From: Psychroserpens damuponensis
Lineage (GTDB): Bacteria; Bacteroidota; Bacteroidia; Flavobacteriales; Flavobacteriaceae
Reading direction: 5' to 3'
Length of the DNA stretch: 64,000 nucleotides
Assembly (NCBI RefSeq): GCF_000826655.1
Contig: NZ_JXJO01000010.1
Location: 1-64,000, forward strand
Shown here: positions 46,698 to 57,318 of the stretch, in pieces
How positions within the stretch are numbered: the first letter of the stretch is position 1
How the letters are laid out: every line of letters starts with the position of its first letter
Translations under genes and position numbers: made by a program
Notes under the pieces: generated by a model
Seen by the model: the letters and a program-made list of their open reading frames with translations, nothing else
Told to the model about the DNA's origin: nothing
The model's database searches: none

Positions 46698-47228
46698 TTA
46701 ATGCGTTTTATCAATTAAATTAATTTCTACCGCTCCAGTTTCCTTCAATAAATCTGTCAATTCATTTTCATTTCCATGCACAGCAATCTCCATTAAAAAA
46801 TGGTCATCGGTTGTTCTTGGGTCTGGGTTTTCAGCTTTTTTAAATGGCCACATTCTACTTCTCAAATAAAATGTAACTACCATCAAATGGGCTGCAAAGA
46901 ATACAGTTAACTCGAACATAATTGGCACAAATGCTGGCATATTCTCGATATAGCTAAAACTTGGTTTACCACCAATATTTTGAGGCCAATCTGATATCAT
47001 TATGAAATTCATCATAACGATAGCCACAGTTAAACCAACACAACCATACAAAAATGATGTAATAGCTATTCTTGTAGGAGCAAGTCCCATCGCTTTGTCT
47101 AGTCCGTGGACTGGAAAAGGTGTGTATATTTCTTCAATATGATGTCTAGCTGTCTTGACTTTCTTGACAGCATTCATTAAAACATCATCATCTGTATAAA
47201 TAGCGTGAATTACTTTTGAAGCTTCCAT
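46698..47228 (-). CDS. Alternative complex III subunit ActD (DUF3341)
   Basis: This 176-residue protein has an N-terminal cytoplasmic region, then two membrane helices (about 60-85 and 95-118) and a C-terminal soluble tail. It belongs to the DUF3341 family, a conserved ACIII subunit that stabilises the complex. Motifs: 'EEIYTPFPVHGLDKAMGL' and the C-terminal 'TDDHFLMEIAV'. No cofactor is known. It lies 8 bases after ActC. Confidence 0.92.
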   Translation of the reverse strand: MEASKVIHAIYTDDDVLMNAVKKVKTARHHIEEIYTPFPVHGLDKAMGLAPTRIAITSFLYGCVGLTVAIVMMNFIMISDWPQNIGGKPSFSYIENMPAFVPIMFELTVFFAAHLMVVTFYLRSRMWPFKKAENPDPRTTDDHFLMEIAVHGNENELTDLLKETGAVEINLIDKTH

Positions 47229-47236
47229 GTACTATT

Positions 47237-48970
47237 TTAGTTTATTAATTTTTTAGCTTGACCAGACCAATCATCACGTTCTGCTCTTCCTGGAAAAGAA
47301 CCGGTAATTGAGTCTAATAAGTCATATTCTCTTTTTGTCATTTTACTAACCTGTAAAAATGTAAAGATCCCAATACTATTAAGTACTTCTTCCATTTTAG
47401 GGCCTATACCATTTACTTCTTTTAAGTCATCTGGAGTTTGAGTCGTTGGATCAAATGCTCCAATACTACCTAGTAAATCATTTACTTTAGCAGAATTATC
47501 TTCAGTTGAAGTAGTACTAGTCGTATTAGTATTCACTGCTATTACGTTAGAAGTTCTTTCATCAGATCCCGTTCCAACTAGACTATCACCTCTTTCTCTT
47601 ATTTTTTTATAACGTTCTCCAGAAGATTTCAAAATCGTTTTAACCTCTGCTTGTGCGATTACTGGGAAGGTTCTTGAGTATAATAAAAACAATACAAAGA
47701 AGAACCCAATAGTACCAATAAAGATACCTATATCAACAAATGTTGGTGAAAACATTGTCCAAGATGATGGCAAGTAATCTCTGTGTAACGATGTTACGAT
47801 GATAACAAAGCGCTCAAACCACATTCCAACGTTTACCACGATAGAAATAAAGAAAGAAAACATAATACTTGTTCTTAATTTTTTAAACCACATAAACTGA
47901 GGTGAGAACACATTACAAGACATCATCATCCAATATGCCCAAGCATAAGGTCCTGTTGCTCTATTTAAGAAAGCATATTGTTCGTACTCTACTCCAGAAT
48001 ACCATGCAATAAATAACTCAGTAATATAAGCCACACCTACGATAGAACCTGTAATCATAATTACAATATTCATTAGCTCGATGTGTTGTACTGTAATATA
48101 ATCTTCAAGGTTACATACTTTTCTCATGATAATAAGAAGCGTATTTACCATTGCAAAACCTGAAAATACTGCACCTGCTACAAAGTAAGGAGGGAAAATT
48201 GTTGTATGCCAACCAGGAATTACTGAAGTAGCGAAATCAAATGATACAATAGTATGAACAGAAAGTACTAAAGGTGTTGCTAAACCAGCTAATACCAAAG
48301 ATACTTCTTCAAAACGTTGCCAATCTTTAGCACGTCCAGACCATCCAAAACTTAATAATGAATATATTTTTTTCTGAAAAGGTTTAATCGCACGATCACG
48401 TAACATAGCGAAATCAGGTAATAAACCAGTCCACCAGAACACTAATGATACCGATAAATACGTTGAAATTGCAAATACATCCCAAAGTAAAGGTGAGTTA
48501 AAGTTTACCCATAACGATCCAAATTGATTTGGAATAGGTAATACCCAATATCCTAACCACGGTCGACCCATGTGAATAAGTGGAAATAAACCAGCTTGAA
48601 CTACTGAGAAAATTGTCATTGCTTCTGCAGAACGGTTAATTGCCATTCTCCATTTTTGACGGAAGAGTAAAAGCACAGCAGAAATCAAAGTTCCTGCATG
48701 ACCAATACCAACCCACCAAACGAAGTTAGTAATATCCCAAGCCCATCCTACGGTCTTGTTTAATCCCCAAGTACCAATACCTGTTGATATAGTATAGATA
48801 ATACACCCAACTCCCCAAAGGAATGCAACTAGAGAGATTGAAAATACAATCCACCAAGCTTTGTTCGCTTTTCCTTCTACAGGTGCTGCCACATCTACCG
48901 ATACATCGTGATATGATTTTTCTCCTGTAACTAAGGGTCTTCTAATAGGTGCTTCGTAATGAGACGCCAT
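47237..48970 (-). CDS. Alternative complex III quinol-binding subunit ActC with C-terminal helix-hairpin-helix domain
   Basis: This NrfD/PsrC-like subunit has about ten membrane helices (60-460) and forms the quinol site next to ActB. 'WWVGIGHAGTLISAVLLL' and 'PLIHMGRPWLGYWVLPIP' are typical. Unusually, residues about 498-577 form an extra cytoplasmic domain with a helix-hairpin-helix core ('LKEVNGIGPKMEEVLNSIGI', 'LLDSITGSFPGRAERDDW'). That fold is common in DNA-binding proteins and in the 'NGIGP' tails of some respiratory subunits. The spacer before it is Ser/Thr/Asn-rich. It lies 34 bases after ActB. Confidence 0.92.
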   Translation of the reverse strand: MASHYEAPIRRPLVTGEKSYHDVSVDVAAPVEGKANKAWWIVFSISLVAFLWGVGCIIYTISTGIGTWGLNKTVGWAWDITNFVWWVGIGHAGTLISAVLLLFRQKWRMAINRSAEAMTIFSVVQAGLFPLIHMGRPWLGYWVLPIPNQFGSLWVNFNSPLLWDVFAISTYLSVSLVFWWTGLLPDFAMLRDRAIKPFQKKIYSLLSFGWSGRAKDWQRFEEVSLVLAGLATPLVLSVHTIVSFDFATSVIPGWHTTIFPPYFVAGAVFSGFAMVNTLLIIMRKVCNLEDYITVQHIELMNIVIMITGSIVGVAYITELFIAWYSGVEYEQYAFLNRATGPYAWAYWMMMSCNVFSPQFMWFKKLRTSIMFSFFISIVVNVGMWFERFVIIVTSLHRDYLPSSWTMFSPTFVDIGIFIGTIGFFFVLFLLYSRTFPVIAQAEVKTILKSSGERYKKIRERGDSLVGTGSDERTSNVIAVNTNTTSTTSTEDNSAKVNDLLGSIGAFDPTTQTPDDLKEVNGIGPKMEEVLNSIGIFTFLQVSKMTKREYDLLDSITGSFPGRAERDDWSGQAKKLIN

Positions 48971-49004
48971 AATCTATTATAATTGTTTCTTAATTAATTT
49001 TTTT

Positions 49005-52000
49005 CTATGCTTCTGTTGTATTTCTCACTTTTGTATGATACTGCACATTTGGCTTAGTACCAACATACTCTAACAAGTGATACATACGATCATCTTCTTT
49101 AAGTTTTGCAACTTTACTTTCTTTATCATTGATATCACCAAATACCATTGCTCCACTACTACAAGCTGCAGAACAAGCTGTTTGGAATTCTCCATCTTTG
49201 ATAACACGTCCATCACGTTTTGCATCAAGAATAGTTTTTTGTGTCATTTGAATACACATAGAACATTTTTCCATCACACCACGAGAACGTACTGTTACAT
49301 CTGGGTTTAATACCATACGACCTAAATCGTCATTCATGTGGTAATCAAACTCATCATTTTTGTTATATAAGAACCAGTTGAAACGTCTAACTTTATATGG
49401 ACAGTTGTTTGCGCAATAACGTGTACCTACGCAACGGTTATAAGCCATATGATTTTGACCTTGACGACCATGTGAGGTTGCTGCCACAGGACATACTGTT
49501 TCACAAGGTGCATGATTACAATGTTGACACATTACTGGCTGGAAAGCAACTTGAGGATTATCTGCTGGATTTTCTAATTCACCAAATCCACCTAAAGATC
49601 CTTTATCACCCCAAAGTCCTGAAAACTCTTCTTTTTTAGTATCATCTTCAGCAAAGGTATCTTCCGAAGAATAATATCTATCAATACGCAACCAATGCAT
49701 ATCACGACTACGTCTAATTTCTTCTTTTCCAACTACTGGCACATTGTTTTCTGCATGACATGCAATAACACAAGCACCACATCCTGTACAAGAGTTTAAA
49801 TCTATAGATAAGTTAAAATGATGTCCTATTGAACGATCAAACTCATCCCATAAATCTACTTCTGGAGAGGTCACTTCTACCTCTTCATGGTTTAAAGATA
49901 CTGTAGGCACTCTATTCCATACATTTCTATCTTTTGTATTAAAGATTTCTAAGGTTGTTTCCTTTATAATATCTCCACGACCCATCAACGTATTTTGCAA
50001 TTGTACGCATGCAAATTCATGCGTTCCCGCTGCTTTTTTAATGGAGACTCTTTGAGTTGTATTAAAATCTTGGTATAACGGATAAGCGTTAACACCAGTC
50101 ATCATTTCTGATTTTAAACCTGCCGTTCTACCATAACCTAGGGACAATCCTATCGAGCCTTTAGCTTGACCAGGTTGAATAATTACAGGCACATTATTAA
50201 CAGTAACTCCATTCACAGTTACATCTGCATAACTACCATCCAAAGCTCCTGTCGCAACATGATTATTTTCTAATCCAGCTGCTTCTGCATCTGCTGCAGA
50301 AATTGTTAAATAATTATCCCAAGAGGTTCTTGTAATTGGATCAGGAAATTCTTGTAACCAAGGATTATTAGCATCTTGACCATCACCCATACCAACTTTA
50401 GTATATAATGACAACTCTAAACCATCTGCCTTGGCAGACGATGCTAATGTTCTTGCTGCAGTTCCAGCATTAATTGCACTAACTCCAAAAGCTCCATTTG
50501 ATCCACTAGTGGTTGTTGAAGACGATGTTGTAGTTACATACTCATCTTTATCTTCATCCTTGATACCAACTCCTACAGCAACGTCATGTATAACGCCTCC
50601 TAAGAAAGTTCTATCTTTTTTATCCTTTAATTCAGTTGATGTTTCCGTAGTAATCGTTGATGATCCATTTGGAGCACTAGAAAACGTACCAGAAACATAA
50701 ACACCATCTTGCAATGCTTTATTGAAAGAACCACCAGACCATCCAGATTTAATATATTCTCTGTATGTTTTATCGCTTCCTGTCCACATTAATAATGCTT
50801 GTTGGAATTGACGAGTATCGAACAACGGACGAATTGTTGGTTGCATTAAGCTGAAATGTCCTTTCTTTATTTCTACGTCTCCCCAAGATTCTAAGTAATG
50901 AGGTGCAGCTGCAATATATCCAGCTTTAGTCGCTGTTTCATCAGCCTTCATTGAGAACGCAATAGATAATTCTGTTTTTGCAAGACCTTCAGCAAATTCT
51001 GAAGCATTAGGTAAAGAATACATTGGGTTAACACCACTCATGATGATACCACCAACGTTTCCAGCTTTCATGTCTGTTACTAATTTAGCAACTGCTGCAT
51101 TATTACCTTGTCTTGTTAATATTGGTGTTGAAGCATCAAACGCTTTACTGTTCAGTTTTTCATTGATTGCTAATGCCACTGTTTGTGCATTTACATCTTG
51201 AATTCCTGTAACTAAAACTCCGTTACTTCCTGCTTTACTTAATTCTGAAGCAGCATTCTGAACTGCTTTATTAATATGTTCTGGTAAATCTGTTGCTGCA
51301 GATCCTCCAACAACTAAGCTATATAATTTTGCTAAAACTTGTTTTTGTTGACTTGGTGTTAAAGGCACACGTTTATCTGCGTTTGCTCCAGATAATGACA
51401 TATTTGACTCAAACTGAATATGTCTCGACATTTTTCCGTTCTTCGGAACACGTCCTTTTGCATATCCTGAATCAAATCCTCCACCTTGCCAATCTCCTAA
51501 GAAATCTGCTCCTACTGACACAATTGTCATTGCTTTAGAGAAATCATAACTCGCTAATCCGCGAATACCATAATTTCCTTGAAACGCATCTAATGCTGCC
51601 GATTCTGAAACCGCATCATATACGACATGACGAACATTTCCGTATTTAGATTTAAATTCTGCAATTAACCTTGATGTAGAAGGTGACGCATAAGTTTGAG
51701 TTAATAACACAATTTGCTTCCCTGCACTTTTTAGTTCGGTTAATTTCTGATTAGTTTCTGAATCAAAAGTTTCCCATGTGATAGCACTTTCACCTTTCAT
51801 AGGACCTTTAACTCTCAAACTATCATATAATCCTAATACAGAAGCATTAACTCTTGCATTAGCACTATTGTGTGTTTTTGCTAAGTCGTTGTTTTCAATT
51901 TTGATAGGACGACCTTCACGTGTTTTAACCAAAACACTAGCGAAATCAAAACCATTTGCAATTGTTGTTGCATAATAATTAGCAACACCAGGAATTATAG

Positions 52001-52259
52001 ATTCTGGCTGAACAACATAAGGAATAGCTTTAACCACTGGCCCTTCACAGGCAGCTAATGAAGCCGCTGCAGTACTAAAACCAACATACTTTAAAAAGTC
52101 ACGACGCGTTGTGGAAGAAGACTCAAGAGTCTCTTTATTTCCTAAAAACTCATCCGTAGGTATTTCGTTTACGAATTCGTTTTGTTTTAGCGTCTCAACA
52201 ATAGAGCTATTATCTTTTAGCTCTTCAACACTTTTCCAGTATTTCTTGTTTGATGACAT
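49005..52259 (-). CDS. Alternative complex III iron-sulfur subunit ActB
   Basis: This 1084-residue protein combines a molybdopterin-oxidoreductase-like domain, without a Mo cofactor in this family, and a C-terminal ferredoxin domain. A Tat-like signal is at 52-80 (STTRRDFLKYVGFSTAAAS). The cluster cysteines lie in 'CTGCGACVIACHAEN', 'CQHCNHAPCETVCPVAA', 'CVGTRYCANNCPYKVRR' and 'CSMCIQM', giving three [4Fe-4S] and one [3Fe-4S] type sites in homologues. It accepts electrons from quinol and passes them to ActA. A lower-complexity Thr/Ser stretch lies near 560-595. Confidence 0.94.
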   Translation of the reverse strand: MSSNKKYWKSVEELKDNSSIVETLKQNEFVNEIPTDEFLGNKETLESSSTTRRDFLKYVGFSTAAASLAACEGPVVKAIPYVVQPESIIPGVANYYATTIANGFDFASVLVKTREGRPIKIENNDLAKTHNSANARVNASVLGLYDSLRVKGPMKGESAITWETFDSETNQKLTELKSAGKQIVLLTQTYASPSTSRLIAEFKSKYGNVRHVVYDAVSESAALDAFQGNYGIRGLASYDFSKAMTIVSVGADFLGDWQGGGFDSGYAKGRVPKNGKMSRHIQFESNMSLSGANADKRVPLTPSQQKQVLAKLYSLVVGGSAATDLPEHINKAVQNAASELSKAGSNGVLVTGIQDVNAQTVALAINEKLNSKAFDASTPILTRQGNNAAVAKLVTDMKAGNVGGIIMSGVNPMYSLPNASEFAEGLAKTELSIAFSMKADETATKAGYIAAAPHYLESWGDVEIKKGHFSLMQPTIRPLFDTRQFQQALLMWTGSDKTYREYIKSGWSGGSFNKALQDGVYVSGTFSSAPNGSSTITTETSTELKDKKDRTFLGGVIHDVAVGVGIKDEDKDEYVTTTSSSTTTSGSNGAFGVSAINAGTAARTLASSAKADGLELSLYTKVGMGDGQDANNPWLQEFPDPITRTSWDNYLTISAADAEAAGLENNHVATGALDGSYADVTVNGVTVNNVPVIIQPGQAKGSIGLSLGYGRTAGLKSEMMTGVNAYPLYQDFNTTQRVSIKKAAGTHEFACVQLQNTLMGRGDIIKETTLEIFNTKDRNVWNRVPTVSLNHEEVEVTSPEVDLWDEFDRSIGHHFNLSIDLNSCTGCGACVIACHAENNVPVVGKEEIRRSRDMHWLRIDRYYSSEDTFAEDDTKKEEFSGLWGDKGSLGGFGELENPADNPQVAFQPVMCQHCNHAPCETVCPVAATSHGRQGQNHMAYNRCVGTRYCANNCPYKVRRFNWFLYNKNDEFDYHMNDDLGRMVLNPDVTVRSRGVMEKCSMCIQMTQKTILDAKRDGRVIKDGEFQTACSAACSSGAMVFGDINDKESKVAKLKEDDRMYHLLEYVGTKPNVQYHTKVRNTTEA

Positions 52260-52342
52260 ATTATATAATTGAATTACTTCTTATTTATTTTTTTTTTGAA
52301 ATCTCTTATTATGAGATCCTCCTTACTTTAGAAAACTACGTC

Positions 52343-53689
52343 TTAGTAATGACACTTACCACATTCTAATCCACCCATTTGAGCAGCAGTAAGTTTTTCT
52401 ACACCATACTTTTTAGACAACTCTTCATGTATCTTAGTATAGTATTCATTTCCTTGCACATTAACATCAGTTTCTCTGTGACAGTTAATACACCAACCCA
52501 TAGTTAAAGGCGCATGTTGATACATCACTTCCATCTCTTCAACAGGACCATGACATGTTTGACATTGCACACCTGCAACCTCTACGTGTTGTGAGTGATT
52601 AAAATAAGCAAAGTCAGGCAAATTGTGAATTCTAATCCATTTTACCGGCTCTGTAACTCCTGTATAATTTTGCTCAGCTTCATCCCAACCTACAGATTTG
52701 TATAGCTTTTGAATTTCAGCATTATAATCAACATTGAACTCATCTATACCAGCCTGCTGAGTTTCATCAGCAACTTGATAAATAGACTTGTGACAGTTCA
52801 TACATATATTTAATGAAGGAATACCTGAATGCTTACTTACCCTAGCAGATGAATGACAGTATTTACAATCAATACCATTTTCTCCTGCATGAATTTTATG
52901 TGAAAAATGAATTGGCTGCACAGGCTGATACCCTTGATCAACTCCTACTTGAGACATATAACCATATGCAAAATACGCACTAATCAACAAAAAGAATATA
53001 ACCGTTACCAAAACCAAGAATTGATTTTGAACAAAAGCTTTCCAAAGCGGCAAACTCTTATCTTTTTCAACAACAGCATCAATCCCTTTTTCATCAGCAA
53101 AACGACGTAATGTTTTTCTAACAAGAACAAGTGACACCGCTAACAGAGCAAACAATATTGCTAATGCTCCTAATATTAATTTACTTGAAATCCCAGCTTC
53201 GGTAGAACCTCCACCATTAGAACCAACTTCATCTTTTATAACTTTTTCCTTTGCTGGCTCTGCAGTATAAGCCAAAATATCGGAAATATCTTGATCTGAC
53301 AGTTGCGGAAACGCTGTCATCGCAGTTCCGTTGTATTCGTCATAAATCTGATTTGCGTAAGCGTCCCCAGATTTTACCAATCCAGCACTATTACGAATCC
53401 ACTTATCTAACCAATCTCTACCTAAACCTTGCTCATCCTCTAAACGCGCTTCTACATTACGAAGTGCAGGACCCGTCATCTTTCTATCTAAATTATGACA
53501 TGATGCACAATTCGTATTGAACAACGTCTTCCCTTTTGCAGGATCACCTTCTTGAGCGTTAAGTGAAGTAGAAAATGTAAGTAAAATAACCAATCCTAAG
53601 TAAGGAATCTTTGAGGCTAAATGTCGGTAAATCACCTGTATCATATTATTAGTTGAATTATCTTCTAAACTTTGGTACGATTTTTTCAT
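52343..53689 (-). CDS. Alternative complex III cytochrome ActA, hexaheme with fused monoheme domain
   Basis: This 448-residue protein has an N-terminal signal or anchor (about 27-46) and a class I cytochrome c domain (CASCH, 61-65). Two membrane helices flank a short cytoplasmic loop, and a C-terminal multiheme domain follows with five sites: CKYCH, CMNCH, CQTCH, CINCH, CGKCH. The typical ActA is pentaheme; the front cytochrome domain adds a sixth. I start at the ATG at 53689. A -7 box at 53724-53731 makes the longer start at 53746 untranscribed; ATG at 53644 is an alternative. First gene of the eight-gene operon. Confidence 0.92.
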   Translation of the reverse strand: MKKSYQSLEDNSTNNMIQVIYRHLASKIPYLGLVILLTFSTSLNAQEGDPAKGKTLFNTNCASCHNLDRKMTGPALRNVEARLEDEQGLGRDWLDKWIRNSAGLVKSGDAYANQIYDEYNGTAMTAFPQLSDQDISDILAYTAEPAKEKVIKDEVGSNGGGSTEAGISSKLILGALAILFALLAVSLVLVRKTLRRFADEKGIDAVVEKDKSLPLWKAFVQNQFLVLVTVIFFLLISAYFAYGYMSQVGVDQGYQPVQPIHFSHKIHAGENGIDCKYCHSSARVSKHSGIPSLNICMNCHKSIYQVADETQQAGIDEFNVDYNAEIQKLYKSVGWDEAEQNYTGVTEPVKWIRIHNLPDFAYFNHSQHVEVAGVQCQTCHGPVEEMEVMYQHAPLTMGWCINCHRETDVNVQGNEYYTKIHEELSKKYGVEKLTAAQMGGLECGKCHY

Positions 53690-53723
53690 ATACTCTTGAA
53701 AAAAGCGCGTGTAAAATCTCATG

Positions 53724-53731
53724 CAAAAATA
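53724..53731 (-). promoter_or_regulatory. Candidate -7 box of the respiratory operon
   Basis: The minus strand reads TATTTTTG, 34 bases before the chosen ATG at 53689. The -33 region has no TTG. It would drive ActA through cytochrome oxidase I, about 12 kb. Confidence 0.4.
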
Positions 53732-53964
53732 ATACTTATAGTCCATTTTAGAAATGTTACAGAACTGTTAATTGACAATTTATATGGATTCTAAATAATA
53801 TTTCGAGGACTAAAATAGTCATTATTTTCAAGTATTAAAACAACACTTAAAAAAAAACGTTTTCTTTGTACTCAATTTCAAATTATAAGATCAATTCAGA
53901 TTGAAATATAATCATATGATTAATAGCAAGCTGCACGTGATCTCCTAAAACAATAAACTTAAAT

Positions 53965-54345
53965 ATGAAATTAAATTTTTTAAAAACAACTGTTCCGTTA
54001 GTATTCATTCTTGCATGTTCTAGTATTATTTCTGCTCAAGAAGGCGTTGTAAATATTGAACAGGATAGCGATATCACGAAATTATTAGAGTATAAGAAAG
54101 ATGTTAAAACTGTTGACTTATATAAGATACAATTGGATTTTGGGTCTCGATCTGAAGCAGAATCACTTAAACGCAAGTTTCAAAACACATTTGCACAATG
54201 GCCTGCAGAAATGGTTTATGAAACGCCTAACTATAAAGTATGGGTTGGTAATTTTAGTACGCGTTTAGAGGCAGACATTGCTTTATTAGATATTAAAAAG
54301 AAGTTTTCTAAAGCTATGGTTTTTGAGCCTAAGAAAGAGGATTAA
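53965..54345 (+). CDS. Exported SPOR-domain protein
   Basis: This 126-residue protein has a signal peptide (about 1-24, ending IISA) and a single SPOR domain (about 50-120: 'YKIQLDFGSRSEAESLKRKF', 'YKVWVGNFSTRLEADIALLD'). SPOR domains bind septal peptidoglycan with denuded glycans. Here, no anchor or second domain is present, so it would be a free periplasmic SPOR protein. It is convergent with infB and has the shared terminator. Confidence 0.87.
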   Translation: MKLNFLKTTVPLVFILACSSIISAQEGVVNIEQDSDITKLLEYKKDVKTVDLYKIQLDFGSRSEAESLKRKFQNTFAQWPAEMVYETPNYKVWVGNFSTRLEADIALLDIKKKFSKAMVFEPKKED

Positions 54346-54373
54346 ATCTATTAATTTTGCTTTACAACATAAA

Positions 54374-54400
54374 AAAATGCGACTCTTTGAGTCGCATTTT
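54374..54400. terminator. Bidirectional terminator between the SPOR gene and infB
   Basis: AAAATGCGACTC (54374-54385) pairs perfectly with GAGTCGCATTTT (54389-54400), loop TTT. T runs follow in both directions. It serves the convergent SPOR gene and the rimP-nusA-infB operon. Confidence 0.88.
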
Positions 54401-54414
54401 CTTTGATTTTACAT

Positions 54415-54433
54415 TTCCGAAGTTATTCCGAAG
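54415..54433 (+). repeat. Intergenic pair of the over-represented octamer TTCCGAAG
   Basis: TTCCGAAG occurs at 54415-54422 and again at 54426-54433, same orientation, 11 bases apart, in the gap after infB. The octamer or its complement occurs 24 more times, starting at 1838, 3569, 7054, 8145, 10601, 14900, 15015, 16229, 19672, 20013, 20368, 23009, 27078, 30222, 32335, 38003, 38430, 39737, 41991, 49662, 51441, 58051, 61066 and 62199. Confidence 0.7.
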
Positions 54434-54458
54434 AACATACTTATATTACAATTGAATT

Positions 54459-57251
54459 CTATTTACTTTTCAATTTCTTTTTCACTTCTACTTCTTGGAA
54501 TGCTTCAATAACATCATCTATTTGGATATCGTTATAATTCTTTATTTGAATACCACAATCGTAACCTTTTGATACTTCTTTGGCATCATCTTTAAATCGT
54601 TTTAATGATGTTAATTCACCTGTATGAATTACTACTCCATCTCTAATTAAACGAATACCTGAACTTCTATAGATTTTACCGTTAGTCACCATACAACCTG
54701 CGATGGTTCCTACTTTAGAGATTTTGAATGTTTCTCTAATTTCGGCAGTACCAGTAATTTCTTCTTTAAGCTCTGGAGACAACATACCTTCCATAGCATC
54801 TTTAAGATCGTTAATTGCATCATAGATAATTGAGTACATACGTACATCGATTTCTTCTTTATCTGCAATTTGACGTGCATTCCCCATTGGTCTCACGTTA
54901 AACCCTATAATAATGGCATCTGATGCTGTTGCTAGTAACACATCACTTTCTGTAATGGCTCCAACACCTTTATGTATAATATTAACCTGTATTTCTTCTG
55001 TAGATAATTTCTGGAAAGAATCTGTTAATGCTTCAACAGAACCATCCACGTCACCTTTTATTATGATATTTAATTCTTTAAATGTACCTAATGCAATACG
55101 ACGACCAATTTCGGCAAGGGTTAACTTTTTAGTTGTACGAACATCTTGCTCACGTTGTAATTGCATACGTTTGGTTGCAATTTGCTTAGCTTCACGTTCA
55201 TCTTCAAATACATTGAATTTATCACCAGCTTGAGGCGCTCCATCTAAACCTAATATAGATACTGGAATTGACGGTCCGGCAGCTTTAATTTCCTTTCCAC
55301 GTTCATCGTGCATGGCTTTTACTTTACCACTGTTTTTACCAGCTAAAACGTAATCACCAACTTTTAAAGTTCCTGCTTGTACCAAAATAGTAGATACATA
55401 TCCACGACCTTTATCTAAGAACGCTTCTACAACAGTTCCTGTTGCATTTTTATTAGGATTTGCTTTAAGCTCTAACAACTCGGCTTCAAGTAATACTTTT
55501 TCTAGTAACTCATTAACACCAGTTCCGTTTTTTGCTGAAATATCATGAGACTGAATTTTTCCACCCCAATCTTCAACTAATAAGTTCATTTGCGCTAATC
55601 CTTCTTTTACTTTTTCAGGGTTGGCACCAACTTTATCGATCTTATTTATTGCAAAAACAATTGGCACTCCTGCTGCTTGAGCATGAGCAATGGCTTCTTT
55701 TGTTTGTGGCATTATTGAATCATCTGCTGCGACAACGATAATAGCTAAATCTGTAACTTGAGCACCACGAGCACGCATCGCTGTAAAGGCTTCGTGACCT
55801 GGTGTATCAAGGAATGCTATTTTTTGACCACCTTCTAGTGTTACACCGTAAGCACCAATGTGCTGTGTAATTCCACCAGATTCACCAGCAATTACGTTCT
55901 CTTTACGTATGTAATCTAGTAACGATGTTTTACCATGATCTACGTGACCCATTACCGTAATGATTGGAGCACGCGGCTCTAAATCTTCAGGTTTATCTTC
56001 AACTTCTTCAATAGACTCCTCAATATCTGCAGTTACGAAATCAACTTTATAACCAAATTCTTCTGCAACAACAGATAAGGTTTCGGCATCTAATCGTTGG
56101 TTCATCGTCACCATCATACCAAGAGACATACATGCTGATATAATTTGTGTTACTGAAACATCCATCATTGTAGCAACTTCATTTGCAGTTACAAACTCAG
56201 TAACTTTAAGAATTTTGCTTTCTGCATCTTCAATTTGCGCATCAATTTCTGTCTGCTCTCTATGTTGATCTCTTTTATCTCTTCTATATTTTGCGCCTTT
56301 ACCTTTATTAGATTTACCTTGAAGTTTCTCTAATGTTTCTCGTACTTGTTTTTGTACTTCTTCTGCTGTAGGCTCAACTTTAACAGTAGATGTACGTTTT
56401 CCACCTTGGTTTTTACCTTTGTAACCACCTCTTTGGTTACCACCTCTATTGTTAGATCTGTTATCACCACCTGTAGATGGTCCTTTACTTATTCTACGTC
56501 TCTTCTTTTTATTATCTGAATCTGACGCTTTTTTATCCTCTTTCTTTTTAGGCTTCTTAAATTTAGAAAGGTCAATTTTATCTCCAGCAATTTTAGGACC
56601 AGATAATTTTTTGTATTGTGTCTTTAAGGTTTCCTCAGCAGGTTCAGTACTCACTGGCTTCTCCTCAGTTTTTGATGTTTGTTTAGTTACAGCTTTTGAA
56701 GGTTCCTTTGACTTTAAAGTATCTGCTTTTTTAGCAGCTGCTTCCACAGGAGTTTCTTTAGTTGATGCTGTTTCCTTTTTAGTAGTTTTCTCTTCAACTG
56801 GAGCTACCTTTTCAGGAGTAGATGCCTTAGGTATTTCAACTTTAGCAGGTGCTTCTTTTGGAGTTTCCTTTTTAGAAGTTTCTTCTTTAGAGTCTTTACC
56901 TTTATTCAAGTCTATTTTACCAACTTGTTTAGGCCCACTAAGTGCTGCTTTTGCTTTAACTATCTCGCGACTTTTCGCTTCTCGGGCAGCTTCCTTTTCT
57001 TCCAATTCACGCTCACGTTGCTCACGTAATTCTTCTTTTTCTTTTAGCTTTGCTTCGCTAACCTCTAAAGAAGCTACTTTTTTATTAGCATCGGTTTGAA
57101 ATTCTCCAGAAAGAATCCCGTAAACCTCTTCTGATATTTTAGTATTAGGGCTCTTCTCTATTTCGACACCTTTTGATTCTAAAAAATCAACAGCACGATC
57201 TATAGAGATATTCAATTCCCTTAGTACTTTATTTAATCTAGTTTGAGCCAT
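54459..57251 (-). CDS. infB: Translation initiation factor IF-2
   Basis: This 930-residue GTPase places initiator tRNA on the 30S subunit. The N-terminal third (about 70-345) is a low-complexity Lys/Glu/Thr/Ala/Pro-rich region, with an Arg/Gly-rich patch near 265-285. The G domain has G1 GHVDHGKT, G3 DTPGH and G4 NKID, followed by domains II, III and the fMet-tRNA-binding C-domain. The length is normal for the long bacterial form. It is the last gene of the rimP-nusA-infB operon, 67 bases after nusA. Confidence 0.97.
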   Translation of the reverse strand: MAQTRLNKVLRELNISIDRAVDFLESKGVEIEKSPNTKISEEVYGILSGEFQTDANKKVASLEVSEAKLKEKEELREQRERELEEKEAAREAKSREIVKAKAALSGPKQVGKIDLNKGKDSKEETSKKETPKEAPAKVEIPKASTPEKVAPVEEKTTKKETASTKETPVEAAAKKADTLKSKEPSKAVTKQTSKTEEKPVSTEPAEETLKTQYKKLSGPKIAGDKIDLSKFKKPKKKEDKKASDSDNKKKRRRISKGPSTGGDNRSNNRGGNQRGGYKGKNQGGKRTSTVKVEPTAEEVQKQVRETLEKLQGKSNKGKGAKYRRDKRDQHREQTEIDAQIEDAESKILKVTEFVTANEVATMMDVSVTQIISACMSLGMMVTMNQRLDAETLSVVAEEFGYKVDFVTADIEESIEEVEDKPEDLEPRAPIITVMGHVDHGKTSLLDYIRKENVIAGESGGITQHIGAYGVTLEGGQKIAFLDTPGHEAFTAMRARGAQVTDLAIIVVAADDSIMPQTKEAIAHAQAAGVPIVFAINKIDKVGANPEKVKEGLAQMNLLVEDWGGKIQSHDISAKNGTGVNELLEKVLLEAELLELKANPNKNATGTVVEAFLDKGRGYVSTILVQAGTLKVGDYVLAGKNSGKVKAMHDERGKEIKAAGPSIPVSILGLDGAPQAGDKFNVFEDEREAKQIATKRMQLQREQDVRTTKKLTLAEIGRRIALGTFKELNIIIKGDVDGSVEALTDSFQKLSTEEIQVNIIHKGVGAITESDVLLATASDAIIIGFNVRPMGNARQIADKEEIDVRMYSIIYDAINDLKDAMEGMLSPELKEEITGTAEIRETFKISKVGTIAGCMVTNGKIYRSSGIRLIRDGVVIHTGELTSLKRFKDDAKEVSKGYDCGIQIKNYNDIQIDDVIEAFQEVEVKKKLKSK

Positions 57252-57318
57252 AAATTGCTTGTAATATAACTTAAAATTCTATTCTACCAAAACGTCCTTA
57301 TAGAGACTTAATGGTTTA

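Noticed and set aside
56449-57099. 216-codon plus-strand frame opposite the start of infB
   Set aside because: It mirrors the low-complexity Lys/Glu/Thr-rich N-terminus of IF-2, which avoids stops on the other strand.
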